A stretch of DNA of 64,000 bases from Ohtaekwangia kribbensis (lineage in GTDB: Bacteria; Bacteroidota; Bacteroidia; Cytophagales; Cyclobacteriaceae). Position numbers and translations under genes: made by a program. The first letter of the stretch is position 1. Each line of letters opens with the position of its first letter. The stretch is from assembly GCF_042676245.1 (NCBI RefSeq), contig NZ_JBHTKA010000014.1, positions 165,176 to 229,175 on the forward strand, read 5' to 3'. Below the pieces are notes generated by a model that worked only from the letters and a program-made list of their open reading frames with translations, did not search any database and had not been told where the DNA came from. Below, piece after piece: positions 1 through 8,750 of the stretch.

Positions 1-1
1 G

Positions 2-3000
2 GAGGGACAGCTATATAATACTCCTGTACTCACCAGTACCACCACGTATTATATAACTTCCTACAATGCCACCATGGGCTGCGAGAGTTCTCCACGTACA
101 CCCGTAACAGTAATATTATATCCGATACCGGCAGCACCGGCAGCGGCCTCGGTAGTAAACTGTCAACCCGGAAGTGTTGCACTTGCGGCTACACCGGCTT
201 CCGATGCCAACAGTATAATCTGGTATGCCACGCCAACCGGTGAAGCAATCGTTGCTACGGGTACAAGCTATACTACGCCCTCGCTGAGTACAACTACTTC
301 CTACTATGCCGCGAGCTACAATACGACTGCCGGTTGCATTTCAACAGAACGCACACCTGTTACGGCTACCGTTGTAAACATGTTAAGGCCTTTAAACCTG
401 ACCGATGATATTATACTCGGCTCCGGTACTATTACGCTCGATGCCGGGGTGCGAGGTAATGAGGCTGACACAGAAATACAGTGGTTTGCTGATGCCACTT
501 CGGTTGTTACTCCTATAGCCACGGGTAGCAGCTATACCACGCCTCCGCTAACCACCACCACCTCATATTATGCGCGTGCCAGAAGTATAACAAGCAACTG
601 TGTAAGTAGTCTGTCCGAGCTTATCGCTGTTGTAAAACCTATTCTGGCTTCAGCAAGTGTTCAGACCGATGCAATTCGTGCAAAGGGAAAAAAGACAGAT
701 GCTGATCTGGTAACACTTACCGATGCTGAAAAGACTACAACGTTCGAGTATCTCGATGGAATGGCACGGGTCAATCAGCAGGTTGTGCTGCGAGGAAGTC
801 CTTTCGGAAAAGATATTGTGCAGCCAGTGGAGTACGATGCTTACGGGCGAATATCGCAACACTATGCACCGTATATACCGGCTACAACCAATGGAGCTTT
901 TCATTCAACATTCAAAGCTGAGCAAGCAACTTTCTATACGGCAGCAAACGACAAGGTTGCGAACGACAATGCTGCGTATGCGCTAACAAAATATGAAGAC
1001 TCTCCACTCGGCAGAGCGGTTGAACAAGGTTCCGTAGGGCAGGCGTTTCAACCCGGCACAAATCATACTTATACGGCTATATATAGTTTCAATACCGGGG
1101 CTACCGCCAATGCTGCCGAAGAAGTACGCCAGCTCAATGCCGATGGTTCCAGCACAGGATTCTACGCTGCCAATATATTAAGTCGCGTAGAAAGTAAAGA
1201 TGAAAACGGCAATAAAGAGATTACGTATAGCAACGCGCAGGGACAAACACTCGCCATAAAAAAACAACTGGATGAGGTGATTGATGGTGTTACTGTAAAC
1301 TGGCTCGAAACATACTATATATACGATGACTTCGGTCGTGTAAATTGTATGATATCGCCCAAGGGTACCGTTGCGCTTAAAGCCAGCGGATGGTCGTTTA
1401 CCCAGAGTATTAAAGACAATTATGTACACCATTTTCTTTATGACAAGCACGGAAGACTTGTACAGAAGAAAATACCCGGACAGGCCTGGGTATATTTTGT
1501 GTACGATGCACTGGATCGCCTGGTGCTGACGCAGGACGGACTACTGCGTGCATCCGGTAAATGGAGCTTTATTAAGTACGATAACCGAGGCCGGATTATC
1601 CTGCAAGGGCTATATAAAAATACTACGAACACGACCCGCGCTGCCGTGCAAACACTGGTAGATGCACTATATACAGCAGCCAACGTAACCTACCCGGCTT
1701 CGGCTATGTATGATGTACGCGGGGGTGCGCTGCATGGCTATACCAATATAAGTTTTCCAAAAACGAATGCAGACAATACCGCACTGGAAATACTGGCCGT
1801 GAATTTCTACGATGGCTATGATTTTGATGATGCCGATGGTGTTGCTGACTATACCTATACCAATCAAGGTCTGGCAGGTGAAAGTGTAACATCTCCGGCA
1901 AGCCTTTACGGTGTGGCTACCGGTTCCAAGCGACTGGTACTGGGAACAACCACATGGCTCTATACCTATATATTTTATGATGAATACGGCCGCCCGGTAC
2001 AAGTACGTAGCAACAACCACCTCAGTGCTGCCGTAGATAACCTGGTTACGCAGGTATATGATTTTGAAGGTAAAGTCACTGTTCAAAAGCAATACCATAA
2101 TGCAGGAGCAGGAAAGATCACGACCATAACGAACAAATATACTTACGATAATCAGGGTCGTCCGCTCAAGGTATATCAGAACAACAACGGTGCTGCTACC
2201 GACCAACTGCTGGTGCAATACGATTATAACGAACTCGGCCAGCTCGTAGATAAAAAACTGCACAATACCACGGGGAATACGTTTTTGCAATCCGTGGATT
2301 ACCGCTATACCATTCGTGGACAACTTGAGTCAATCAACAATGCGCAGCTTGCGGTAAATGCAGCGAACAATGATGAAGCTACAGATTACTTCGGCATGGA
2401 GCTGCTGTATAACACAGCCGATGCTTCGCTGGGAAATAGCGCGGCCTGGAATGGGAACATCAGTGCCGTAAAATGGAAAGGTATAGGGGGAAGCTCAGGA
2501 ACTACAGACCAGCGTGGCTATACCTATGCCTACGACAAGAGTGGCAAACTGAAAACAGCAACCTCGAAGATGTATACCGGCAGTGCCTGGACGAAAGAAG
2601 CCGGTACGCTTAGCGAAAGTATGACCTACGACCAAAACGGTAACATACGTTCGCTCCTGCGCAATCAGCGTAAACACCGACTTGTAGGCACAACGCCTTC
2701 GTATACCAGCGATGCCATCGATAACCTAAGCTATACCTATAGCGGAAGCATTGGTGAGCAGCTACTAAAAGTAGAAGATGCCGCTGCCAGTACGGGTGGT
2801 TTTGTCAATGGAACAAACGCAGCAACCGAGTATACCTACGATGTTAACGGAAATGCACTTTCTGATCTGAACAAGGGCATCAGCAATATAACCTATAACA
2901 TTCTGGGTAAACCTGCTGTGATGACTTTCACCGATGGCCGCAAGATTGAGTATATATACGATGTATTCGGAAGCAAACTCACCATGAAGAGCTACGCAGC

Positions 3001-4837
3001 CGGCAGCTCCATACCACAAACCACTACAGATTATGTGAACGGTTTTGTATATGAGAATAACACGTTGAGCTTCTTCGGCTCACCGGAAGGAAGAGTGGTG
3101 AATAACAATGGAACTTTGCAATATCAGTACGCAATAGCCGACAACCAGGGAAATACACGCGTAGTATTCAGTTCCGTTACACCTACAGCGGATGCACCGC
3201 TGGCTACGCTGGAAGGTGATGCCAATGATGGTGCATCACAATATACAATCAATGCTGCCAACATTGTATCGTTTGGTAGTGCTAACCATACCACCGGTGG
3301 TAGTAAGGTGGTGCGCATGAACCAGAGCTATAAGATAGGTCCATCCAAAAGTGTGAAAGTATATCCGGGTGACAAAATCGATATAGAAGTATGGGAATAT
3401 CATGAAGGGGCTAGCGGCTTTGGTACCACGGGTACGCCACTTAATACTCTAATTACGAATGTAGCAGCGGCCTTTAACGGTGTAAGCGGAGCTATAGGTG
3501 AAAGTGGGGCAATCTATGGTGGTGTGAATACAGCTATCACAGCTTATGGTACAGGGGGGAATCAAGGAGATTCAAGGCCGGCGGCATATCTGAACTATAT
3601 ACTGTTTGATAAAAATTACAATGTACTCGATGCAGGCTGGCAACTGGCTCCGGCTTCAACCTTTACGAAGCAGAAAATTTCATTCCCAACAAAAAACATT
3701 AAGGAAGAAGGCTATATCTATACCTGGCTGAGTTATGACGATGCTTCCGATAACTGGGTATATTTTGATGATTTTAAAGTAACGCATACCAAAACGAATG
3801 TGATTCAATACAACGATTACTATCCGTTTGGTCTTCAGGCAAGTACAAGCTGGACAAGAGAAACCAATAAGAATAACTTTTTATATAACGAAGCATCTGA
3901 ACTGAATACAACTAGCGGGTGGTATGAAACCATGTACCGTGGATATGATGCTACGCTGGGAAGGTTTATGCAGGTAGATCCGCTCGCTCACGTTGATCAC
4001 TCGGTGTCTCCGTTTGCGTATGCCGGAAATAATCCTATATTGTTCAATGACCCTACAGGTTTACTGAAAGCTACCAGGGAAGAACTAAATAATTTTATAG
4101 ACAAAGCATTAGCCGGCAATGGTGGTACCTGGAGTGATGATGGTGGACAGCACATGTTCGGATCGAGCAATGAAGCAGATATGTGGGTTGCTGCTTTTCA
4201 ACAAATGATGAATGATGGAGGTGGTGGCTCTGTTGAGGCCACGTATGGTATAAAAAACTTCAAGTATAATGGAGCAACGGCTAAAATAAGCTATGGTGTT
4301 ACGGGATATAAATATGTGCAGGCATCAAAAGAATATGAGGCGCAGCAAGGAGGGCCAGGTGATCCTTCGGTGTGGAAGAGTGCTTGGGATAGCTATTGGT
4401 GGAATCTAGCAGATGCTATAGGATTGCATAGTAAAGTTTTAAATAAAGGAGTTGGGATCATAATTATTGGTTCCAACGGTCAAAAAGTACAAGTTGATTA
4501 TTCGCAGAAGGATAAGGGAAATAAAATGGTTGGTGTCTTGGATTTGAATGATAATTCTAACCTCTTATCAGTGTTGTCTATGCTTGTGATCTCTAATGAA
4601 TTGGATGGTGTTTCGACTTTTGTTAATATACGACAACAAGATCCAAGAAACAGATACGACAAGAACGGTTTAATGTATTATTATCCAATTCCTGGTTATC
4701 CTGGATACTATACTCCAGGACCATCAACTTTAACAGATAACTACTATTATAAATACCCCAATATTGCATTTAAGTATGTAATGAAAGGGAGTGATCATTA
4801 TATGATTGAAGTGATTCATCCGGCAATTCAAAAATAA
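2..4837 (+). CDS. RHS repeat-associated core protein, 5' end outside the window
   Basis: Large secreted polymorphic-toxin/adhesin type protein. The frame is open to the window edge (codons from base 2), so the true start lies upstream; residues below are numbered from the ATG at 74. Residues 1-190 are Ig-like repeats of the form YTTPxLxTTTSYY...GC. A DUF6443-like entry to the YD-repeat shell starts near residue 210 and YD repeats run to about 1090. A carbohydrate-binding-like beta domain follows (about 1095-1240, ending WVYFDDFKVTHT). The RHS core lies at 1290-1330 (RGYDATLGRFMQVDPL ... GNNPILFNDPTGL). After the core the last ~257 residues form a variable tip of lower GC and different codon use, typical for an exchangeable effector domain. 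I do not recognise the tip's activity. A lipoprotein gene follows 6 bp later. Confidence 0.93.
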   Translation, partial: EGQLYNTPVLTSTTTYYITSYNATMGCESSPRTPVTVILYPIPAAPAAASVVNCQPGSVALAATPASDANSIIWYATPTGEAIVATGTSYTTPSLSTTTSYYAASYNTTAGCISTERTPVTATVVNMLRPLNLTDDIILGSGTITLDAGVRGNEADTEIQWFADATSVVTPIATGSSYTTPPLTTTTSYYARARSITSNCVSSLSELIAVVKPILASASVQTDAIRAKGKKTDADLVTLTDAEKTTTFEYLDGMARVNQQVVLRGSPFGKDIVQPVEYDAYGRISQHYAPYIPATTNGAFHSTFKAEQATFYTAANDKVANDNAAYALTKYEDSPLGRAVEQGSVGQAFQPGTNHTYTAIYSFNTGATANAAEEVRQLNADGSSTGFYAANILSRVESKDENGNKEITYSNAQGQTLAIKKQLDEVIDGVTVNWLETYYIYDDFGRVNCMISPKGTVALKASGWSFTQSIKDNYVHHFLYDKHGRLVQKKIPGQAWVYFVYDALDRLVLTQDGLLRASGKWSFIKYDNRGRIILQGLYKNTTNTTRAAVQTLVDALYTAANVTYPASAMYDVRGGALHGYTNISFPKTNADNTALEILAVNFYDGYDFDDADGVADYTYTNQGLAGESVTSPASLYGVATGSKRLVLGTTTWLYTYIFYDEYGRPVQVRSNNHLSAAVDNLVTQVYDFEGKVTVQKQYHNAGAGKITTITNKYTYDNQGRPLKVYQNNNGAATDQLLVQYDYNELGQLVDKKLHNTTGNTFLQSVDYRYTIRGQLESINNAQLAVNAANNDEATDYFGMELLYNTADASLGNSAAWNGNISAVKWKGIGGSSGTTDQRGYTYAYDKSGKLKTATSKMYTGSAWTKEAGTLSESMTYDQNGNIRSLLRNQRKHRLVGTTPSYTSDAIDNLSYTYSGSIGEQLLKVEDAAASTGGFVNGTNAATEYTYDVNGNALSDLNKGISNITYNILGKPAVMTFTDGRKIEYIYDVFGSKLTMKSYAAGSSIPQTTTDYVNGFVYENNTLSFFGSPEGRVVNNNGTLQYQYAIADNQGNTRVVFSSVTPTADAPLATLEGDANDGASQYTINAANIVSFGSANHTTGGSKVVRMNQSYKIGPSKSVKVYPGDKIDIEVWEYHEGASGFGTTGTPLNTLITNVAAAFNGVSGAIGESGAIYGGVNTAITAYGTGGNQGDSRPAAYLNYILFDKNYNVLDAGWQLAPASTFTKQKISFPTKNIKEEGYIYTWLSYDDASDNWVYFDDFKVTHTKTNVIQYNDYYPFGLQASTSWTRETNKNNFLYNEASELNTTSGWYETMYRGYDATLGRFMQVDPLAHVDHSVSPFAYAGNNPILFNDPTGLLKATREELNNFIDKALAGNGGTWSDDGGQHMFGSSNEADMWVAAFQQMMNDGGGGSVEATYGIKNFKYNGATAKISYGVTGYKYVQASKEYEAQQGGPGDPSVWKSAWDSYWWNLADAIGLHSKVLNKGVGIIIIGSNGQKVQVDYSQKDKGNKMVGVLDLNDNSNLLSVLSMLVISNELDGVSTFVNIRQQDPRNRYDKNGLMYYYPIPGYPGYYTPGPSTLTDNYYYKYPNIAFKYVMKGSDHYMIEVIHPAIQK
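4341..4359 (+). repeat. RHS tip junction repeat, copy 1
   Basis: 19 bases inside the RHS tip, encoding the EAQQGGPG stretch. They match 17 of 19 bases of the segment at 5429-5447 that begins the displaced tip. Shared junctions of this kind are what recombination between RHS tips would leave. Confidence 0.75.
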
Positions 4838-4843
4838 CTAGAA

Positions 4844-5425
4844 ATGAAAATGATAAAGAAATTATACTTGATAGGAATAATTCTACTCACAATATGTGGA
4901 TGTAAAAAAGAAAGTACTGGTGAGATTTCGGCCAGTGATTGGAAGAATATATCAAAAATCAAAAAGGATTCCATTTACATAGATGAAAATGGGAATAAGG
5001 TGATTCTAAAATTTAACTCAAAAATTGAAGAAGTTCCTAATTCAATTAACGGTAGGGTCACATACTCTTTTGATATAGATAATAATGGTGACCCAACATA
5101 CGATAAGTTTGGTAAGATTAGTAGAATTATATATAAGGACAATTACAGGAATGATTCATATGGTGTCACGATTAATGATGATACTTTGGATGTTGGAGAG
5201 ATATTTACTGCTTCTGTTTGGGCTAAGTATAAGAAGTATGTAATAGAGATTGAAGAGCCTGAAAAGCTAATAATTAAAAGTGAAATAATACAGGATTATT
5301 ATAATTACGAATTTGAGTGTTCTGCGGAAGGTATTTATTCATTCAGAGGAACACTTTTGTCTGATTCAACATCAGTTCCGTTTGAATACAAATTTCTCGT
5401 AGAAAATACAACAAATGAACAATAG
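4844..5425 (+). CDS. lipoprotein, candidate immunity partner of the RHS tip
   Basis: 193-residue protein with a lipoprotein signal peptide (hydrophobic stretch then lipobox LTICGC, Cys about residue 20), so probably anchored to a membrane facing the periplasm or outside. The rest is rich in beta-type segments with PKD-like or Ig-like character (…DIDNNGDPTYDKFGKI…) and has no catalytic motif that I recognise. It starts 6 bp after the RHS stop, and its AT-rich composition matches the RHS tip rather than the RHS shell. A small gene directly behind a polymorphic-toxin tip is usually its immunity gene; here that is inference from position alone. Confidence 0.75.
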   Translation: MKMIKKLYLIGIILLTICGCKKESTGEISASDWKNISKIKKDSIYIDENGNKVILKFNSKIEEVPNSINGRVTYSFDIDNNGDPTYDKFGKISRIIYKDNYRNDSYGVTINDDTLDVGEIFTASVWAKYKKYVIEIEEPEKLIIKSEIIQDYYNYEFECSAEGIYSFRGTLLSDSTSVPFEYKFLVENTTNEQ

Positions 5426-5427
5426 CA

Positions 5428-5934
5428 GCACAGCAAGGAAGGCCAGGACCACTTTCAAATCCTAGTACAAATGTATTCGAATTGTATTTACGCATGCTTG
5501 TTCACATGCCGAATGCGATTTCCTTTGGTGGAAATGTTGAGGCAATTCCTTTGACGGGAGGTGGAGTTTATGAAAGAGGAAAAATATATATGCTTGATGG
5601 AAGGCGGCCAAAGCAAATATCAAGATGTTGGTATTGGATTAGTTGGTATTGATGATGGTGCAAATGTTGTCTTTACGGAATATTACTATGTTAATCTTTC
5701 AGGCAAGCCATATAACTTTACAATCAGCGACCATGCTGGACCAAGACTTTCGGCAGGACTTGATGGAAATATTTTTGGTGTACTTAGTGTGGGAGTGGGC
5801 TTTTCGATCGCCCCCGTTAACGGACTTAATTCCAAGATGTTCATTTTATCAAGGACAGTTTCTTTAGGGTAGGCATCGAAGGTACTCCGGTGAGCGGGAA
5901 CGTAAATATTGGGGAAACTAAATTGATTAAGTAA
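5428..5934 (+). pseudogene. displaced, frameshifted second RHS tip
   Basis: Translating the frame that starts at 5428 gives AAQQGRPGPLSNPS..., which restates the AQQGGPG junction of the complete RHS protein and then diverges. This is an RHS C-terminal tip without its shell. The frame reads to about 5600 (…GGGVYERGKIYMLDG), continues in the +1 frame (GGQSKYQDVGIGLVGIDDG… to the stop at 5870-5872), and a third segment in the first frame (…GIEGTPVSGNVNIGETKLIK) ends at the TAA at 5932-5934. At least two frameshifts are therefore needed to read it as one protein, so it is probably a silent or decayed orphan tip. Its stop overlaps the next start (TAATG). Confidence 0.72.
5429..5447 (+). repeat. 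RHS tip junction repeat, copy 2
   Basis: Same 19-base junction as at 4341-4359 with two substitutions. It marks where the displaced tip begins, immediately after the lipoprotein stop codon. Confidence 0.75.
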
Positions 5935-6311
5935 TGAACAAGATAGGCTATACTTTACGATTCATTATAATGATTATTTTATTATTTATACTGATAACCA
6001 TTGGGCTATACTTTTGTGGTATTTTCTTGACAAGAAAATACCCGACAATAGAAACAAGCGATTCCCTTAAAGACACTGTCAGCCAAGTCATCTCTGACGG
6101 ACGTGGCTCTGTAAGAATAACTTCGACTTCAAATAAAAAATTTACTCTTCCTTGGGCGAAGATATTCGAGCATGGCCAAGAAGTGAGTTTAACACGTGCT
6201 GTAACAGAAGGAGATATTTTGCTTAAGAAAGAATTTTCCGATACGATTGTTTTAATACACAATGAAAAGAAGTACACCTTTGTTGCCAACAGGACGATAA
6301 CGGAGGACTAG
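5934..6311 (+). CDS. small single-pass membrane protein, candidate immunity partner of the displaced tip
   Basis: 125 residues. One long transmembrane helix at about 9-32 (FIIMIILLFILITIGLYFCG) is followed by a ~90-residue soluble domain with no motif I recognise. The ATG overlaps the stop of the displaced RHS tip (TAATG), which suggests translational coupling and a toxin-immunity pairing. Composition is AT-rich like the two preceding genes. It is followed by a clear intrinsic terminator, so 1-6311 behaves as one unit. Function unknown; the immunity role is inferred from position. Confidence 0.68.
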   Translation: MNKIGYTLRFIIMIILLFILITIGLYFCGIFLTRKYPTIETSDSLKDTVSQVISDGRGSVRITSTSNKKFTLPWAKIFEHGQEVSLTRAVTEGDILLKKEFSDTIVLIHNEKKYTFVANRTITED

Positions 6312-6336
6312 AGAACATCGAGAAGCAGTAAAAAGC

Positions 6337-6367
6337 AACCCGGCATTACACCGGGTTTTGTTTTTTT
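6337..6367 (+). terminator. intrinsic terminator closing the RHS cluster
   Basis: Inverted repeat AACCCGG / CCGGGTT with a 7-base loop, followed by TTGTTTTTTT. Confidence 0.88.
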
Positions 6368-6412
6368 ACTGAGCTCTGTAAATATTGCCTTTAAACTTCC
6401 CCCCGAAACGCC

Positions 6413-6420
6413 TATCTTTG
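6413..6420 (+). promoter_or_regulatory. Bacteroidota -7 element TATCTTTG
   Basis: Exact match to TAnnTTTG, only four bases before the ATG at 6425, so the transcript may be leaderless or nearly so. No TTG is found at the expected 19-base spacing. Confidence 0.5.
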
Positions 6421-6424
6421 CCGC

Positions 6425-7891
6425 ATGCGTTATGCGCTCCTAATCTTCCTGTCCTTCGTTGCGGCTTCTTTACAGGCGCAACAAGTAGATAGCCTTTTAA
6501 ACAGGTTGTCTCTGGATAGCATTCCTGTTGCGAAAACAGATGCTTTAGATTCCATTCAATATTCATTTTACGGTAAATCAGACAGTCTGAAGCTTGAATA
6601 TAAATCGAAATTTAATTCGATTGATTCAACACGAAACGGACTTCAGGCAAATATTGATAGTCTGAATGCGTTACAACTCCCCACCGACAAGTACACCCAC
6701 AAACTTGACAGCGTAATGCAGCAGCGCGAAAAAGCGGTGGCTTCATTGAATGAAAAGATGAATGATCTTAAGTCAAAGGCTACCGATAAAATTAATAAAC
6801 TGGAACTCTCTCCCGAGCTTCAAAGCAAAGCGGATGCATTAACAGGAGACATACAGGGATTCAAACTTCCGGTAAAGGATATGAATATACCATCACTGGA
6901 CTTGCCTGATAGCCCGTTGAAAAATCTGGATGGACTGAATACATCAATCGATTCGCCTGTTGGCAAGATTGGGGAATTGGATGGTCTGCAAGGGATAACC
7001 GGAAAAGCTGGTAACCTTTCTTCAATCACACAACAGGCCGGTGGTTATCAAAGTGATATTCAAAATTTAGCACAAGGTAATTTGCAGGACGTTAAACAAT
7101 TGCCGAATGCACTGGAATCCAAGGCTGGAGATGTGGCAGGTGTTGGTGATCTTAAGAAATCAGCAGAGTCATTGAATCCTATGCTGGACGCAGCGCAAAA
7201 CCCGGATGCGATGAAAGAACAGGCTGTGAAGAAAGTAAAGGAAGTAGCGGTGAATCACTTTGCTGGCAAAGAACAAGTACTGCAGCAAGCGATGGAAAAA
7301 ATGTCGAAGCTGAAGAATAAATATTCAAGTCTCAACAGCCTGAGCGAAGTAGGAAAGAAGCGTCCGAATGAAATGCGAGGTAAGCCGTTGATCGAGCGGC
7401 TGCTTCCGGGTATAGCATTACAAATACAACGTAAAGGAGATAATATACTCGTAGATTTCAATCCTTATATAGGCTACCGTCTTTCTGGTCGACTCACTTC
7501 CGGACTAGGCTGGAACCAACGGTATGGCTACGATACAGATCGTAATACGTTTAGTCCGGGAACGAGAATATACGGCCCTCGTGTTTATTCCGAATTCAAA
7601 ATCGGTAAAGGCTTTTCTCCAAGGGCAGAAGCTGAGTTAATGAATACATATGTTCCTCCGAGACTTCATTCCGGACCCGCTGATCCGGTGGGCAGAGAAT
7701 GGGTACCGGGTGTATTTGTGGGCTTGAAGAAGGAGTATAAATTCATGCGGAAAGTAAAAGGCACAGCACAGATTATGCTCCGCGTTTTCAATCATGAAAA
7801 CAAAAGCCCGTATGGTGATGTGTTGAATATGCGTGTTGGTTTTGAATTCCCGATGAAGAAGAAAATCAAAAAGCAACAGCCACAGGAATAG
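6425..7891 (+). CDS. exported coiled-coil / outer-membrane-type protein of unknown function
   Basis: 488 residues with a cleavable signal peptide (MRYALLIFLSFVAASLQAQ). Residues ~25-130 are Ser/Asp/Leu-rich with coiled-coil character. Residues 130-330 are low-complexity, with repeated short D-G-L, P-D and K-A patterns. The C-terminal ~140 residues (from LLPGIALQIQRKGDNILV) alternate polar and hydrophobic residues like short beta strands and end in a basic tail. No enzymatic motif is visible and I do not recognise a named family. It lies directly after the RHS cluster but behind that cluster's terminator, with its own -7 element. A cell-envelope role is inferred from the signal peptide. Confidence 0.8.
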   Translation: MRYALLIFLSFVAASLQAQQVDSLLNRLSLDSIPVAKTDALDSIQYSFYGKSDSLKLEYKSKFNSIDSTRNGLQANIDSLNALQLPTDKYTHKLDSVMQQREKAVASLNEKMNDLKSKATDKINKLELSPELQSKADALTGDIQGFKLPVKDMNIPSLDLPDSPLKNLDGLNTSIDSPVGKIGELDGLQGITGKAGNLSSITQQAGGYQSDIQNLAQGNLQDVKQLPNALESKAGDVAGVGDLKKSAESLNPMLDAAQNPDAMKEQAVKKVKEVAVNHFAGKEQVLQQAMEKMSKLKNKYSSLNSLSEVGKKRPNEMRGKPLIERLLPGIALQIQRKGDNILVDFNPYIGYRLSGRLTSGLGWNQRYGYDTDRNTFSPGTRIYGPRVYSEFKIGKGFSPRAEAELMNTYVPPRLHSGPADPVGREWVPGVFVGLKKEYKFMRKVKGTAQIMLRVFNHENKSPYGDVLNMRVGFEFPMKKKIKKQQPQE

Positions 7892-7904
7892 TATATATTT
7901 ATGT

Positions 7905-8687
7905 ATGCTATACACCTTCTCAGATCAACTTAACAAAGAAGTCTCAATCTCCTTTCCTCCCAAGCGAATTATATCGTTGGTGCCCTCACAGACGGAGTTA
8001 CTGGCATCATTAGGACTTCAAAATGAAGTTGTAGGCGTAACAAAATTCTGTGTGCATCCTGCTGCATGGCTGAAATCCAAGACGATCGTTGGCGGCACTA
8101 AAAATTTTCATTATGATATTATCAATGAACTTCAGCCAGACCTGATTATCGGTAACAAAGAAGAAAATTACCAGGAAGGTATATATGAGCTGCAGAAGAA
8201 GTATCCTGTGTGGATGAGTGATATTGTTAATTGGAGCGATGTCTTCAGCATGATTCACGGTATCGGGAGAATCACCGATAGAGAGGCAGGGGCACTTGAT
8301 ATCATCAATTCTATTAACGAGGCGTTTGCATCGTTAATAACGTTCTCATCACAATCCGTTCTTTACTTTATCTGGTGGAAGCCGTGGATGGTTGCCGGAA
8401 GAGATACATTCATCCATACGATGTTGGAGAAGTTGAACCTTCGAAACGTTGTAACGTCTTCGCGATATCCTGACCTAGGCAATGATGAAATCCAAAGACT
8501 AAAGCCAGAGTATATATTTCTGTCGTCAGAACCTTACCCTTTTCAGGAGAAACATATAGCTGAGTTGCGGGAACTATGCCCATCATCCAAAATTATACTG
8601 GTAGACGGAGAAATGTTCTCCTGGTATGGAAGTCGCCTGCTGCACGCCCCTCTATATTTCAATTCTCTGCAAGACGCGATCCGCTAA
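7905..8687 (+). CDS. helical-backbone metal-receptor (BtuF-like) protein without signal peptide
   Basis: 260 residues matching the periplasmic binding protein fold of the BtuF/FhuD class. The N-terminal strand PKRIISLVPSQTELLASLG and the PDLIIGNKEENYQE segment (about residue 84) are typical. The family usually binds cobalamin or ferric chelates for an ABC importer. This protein has no signal peptide and no ABC transporter genes beside it. Such cytoplasmic-looking stand-alone versions are common in Bacteroidota, and their ligand is not known to me. It starts 13 bp after the preceding stop, so it may be co-transcribed with it. Confidence 0.8.
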   Translation: MLYTFSDQLNKEVSISFPPKRIISLVPSQTELLASLGLQNEVVGVTKFCVHPAAWLKSKTIVGGTKNFHYDIINELQPDLIIGNKEENYQEGIYELQKKYPVWMSDIVNWSDVFSMIHGIGRITDREAGALDIINSINEAFASLITFSSQSVLYFIWWKPWMVAGRDTFIHTMLEKLNLRNVVTSSRYPDLGNDEIQRLKPEYIFLSSEPYPFQEKHIAELRELCPSSKIILVDGEMFSWYGSRLLHAPLYFNSLQDAIR

Positions 8688-8697
8688 CTGTATATAT

Positions 8698-8750
8698 ACT
8701 TTGCGAAACTCCGTGATTTCTCCTTTGTCTTCTTGGTGCAATAGATTTTA
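8698..8750. repeat. intergenic CTTTGTG-family repeat, degenerate copy
   Basis: The stretch containing CTCCTTTGTCTTCTTGGTG and ending GTGCAATAGATTTT resembles the CTTTGTGTC...GTGCAATTGGATTT units near 31.7, 40.6 and 63.8 kb. It lies between two converging genes. Confidence 0.45.

Noticed and set aside
1667..1901. Possible second immunity-type gene inside the RHS region
   Set aside because: Only antisense frames exist there; the real candidate immunity genes lie downstream.
1667..2323. 218-codon minus-strand frame inside the RHS gene
   Set aside because: Lies wholly opposite the RHS repeats, follows their codon periodicity, has no start context and no family resemblance; a shadow.
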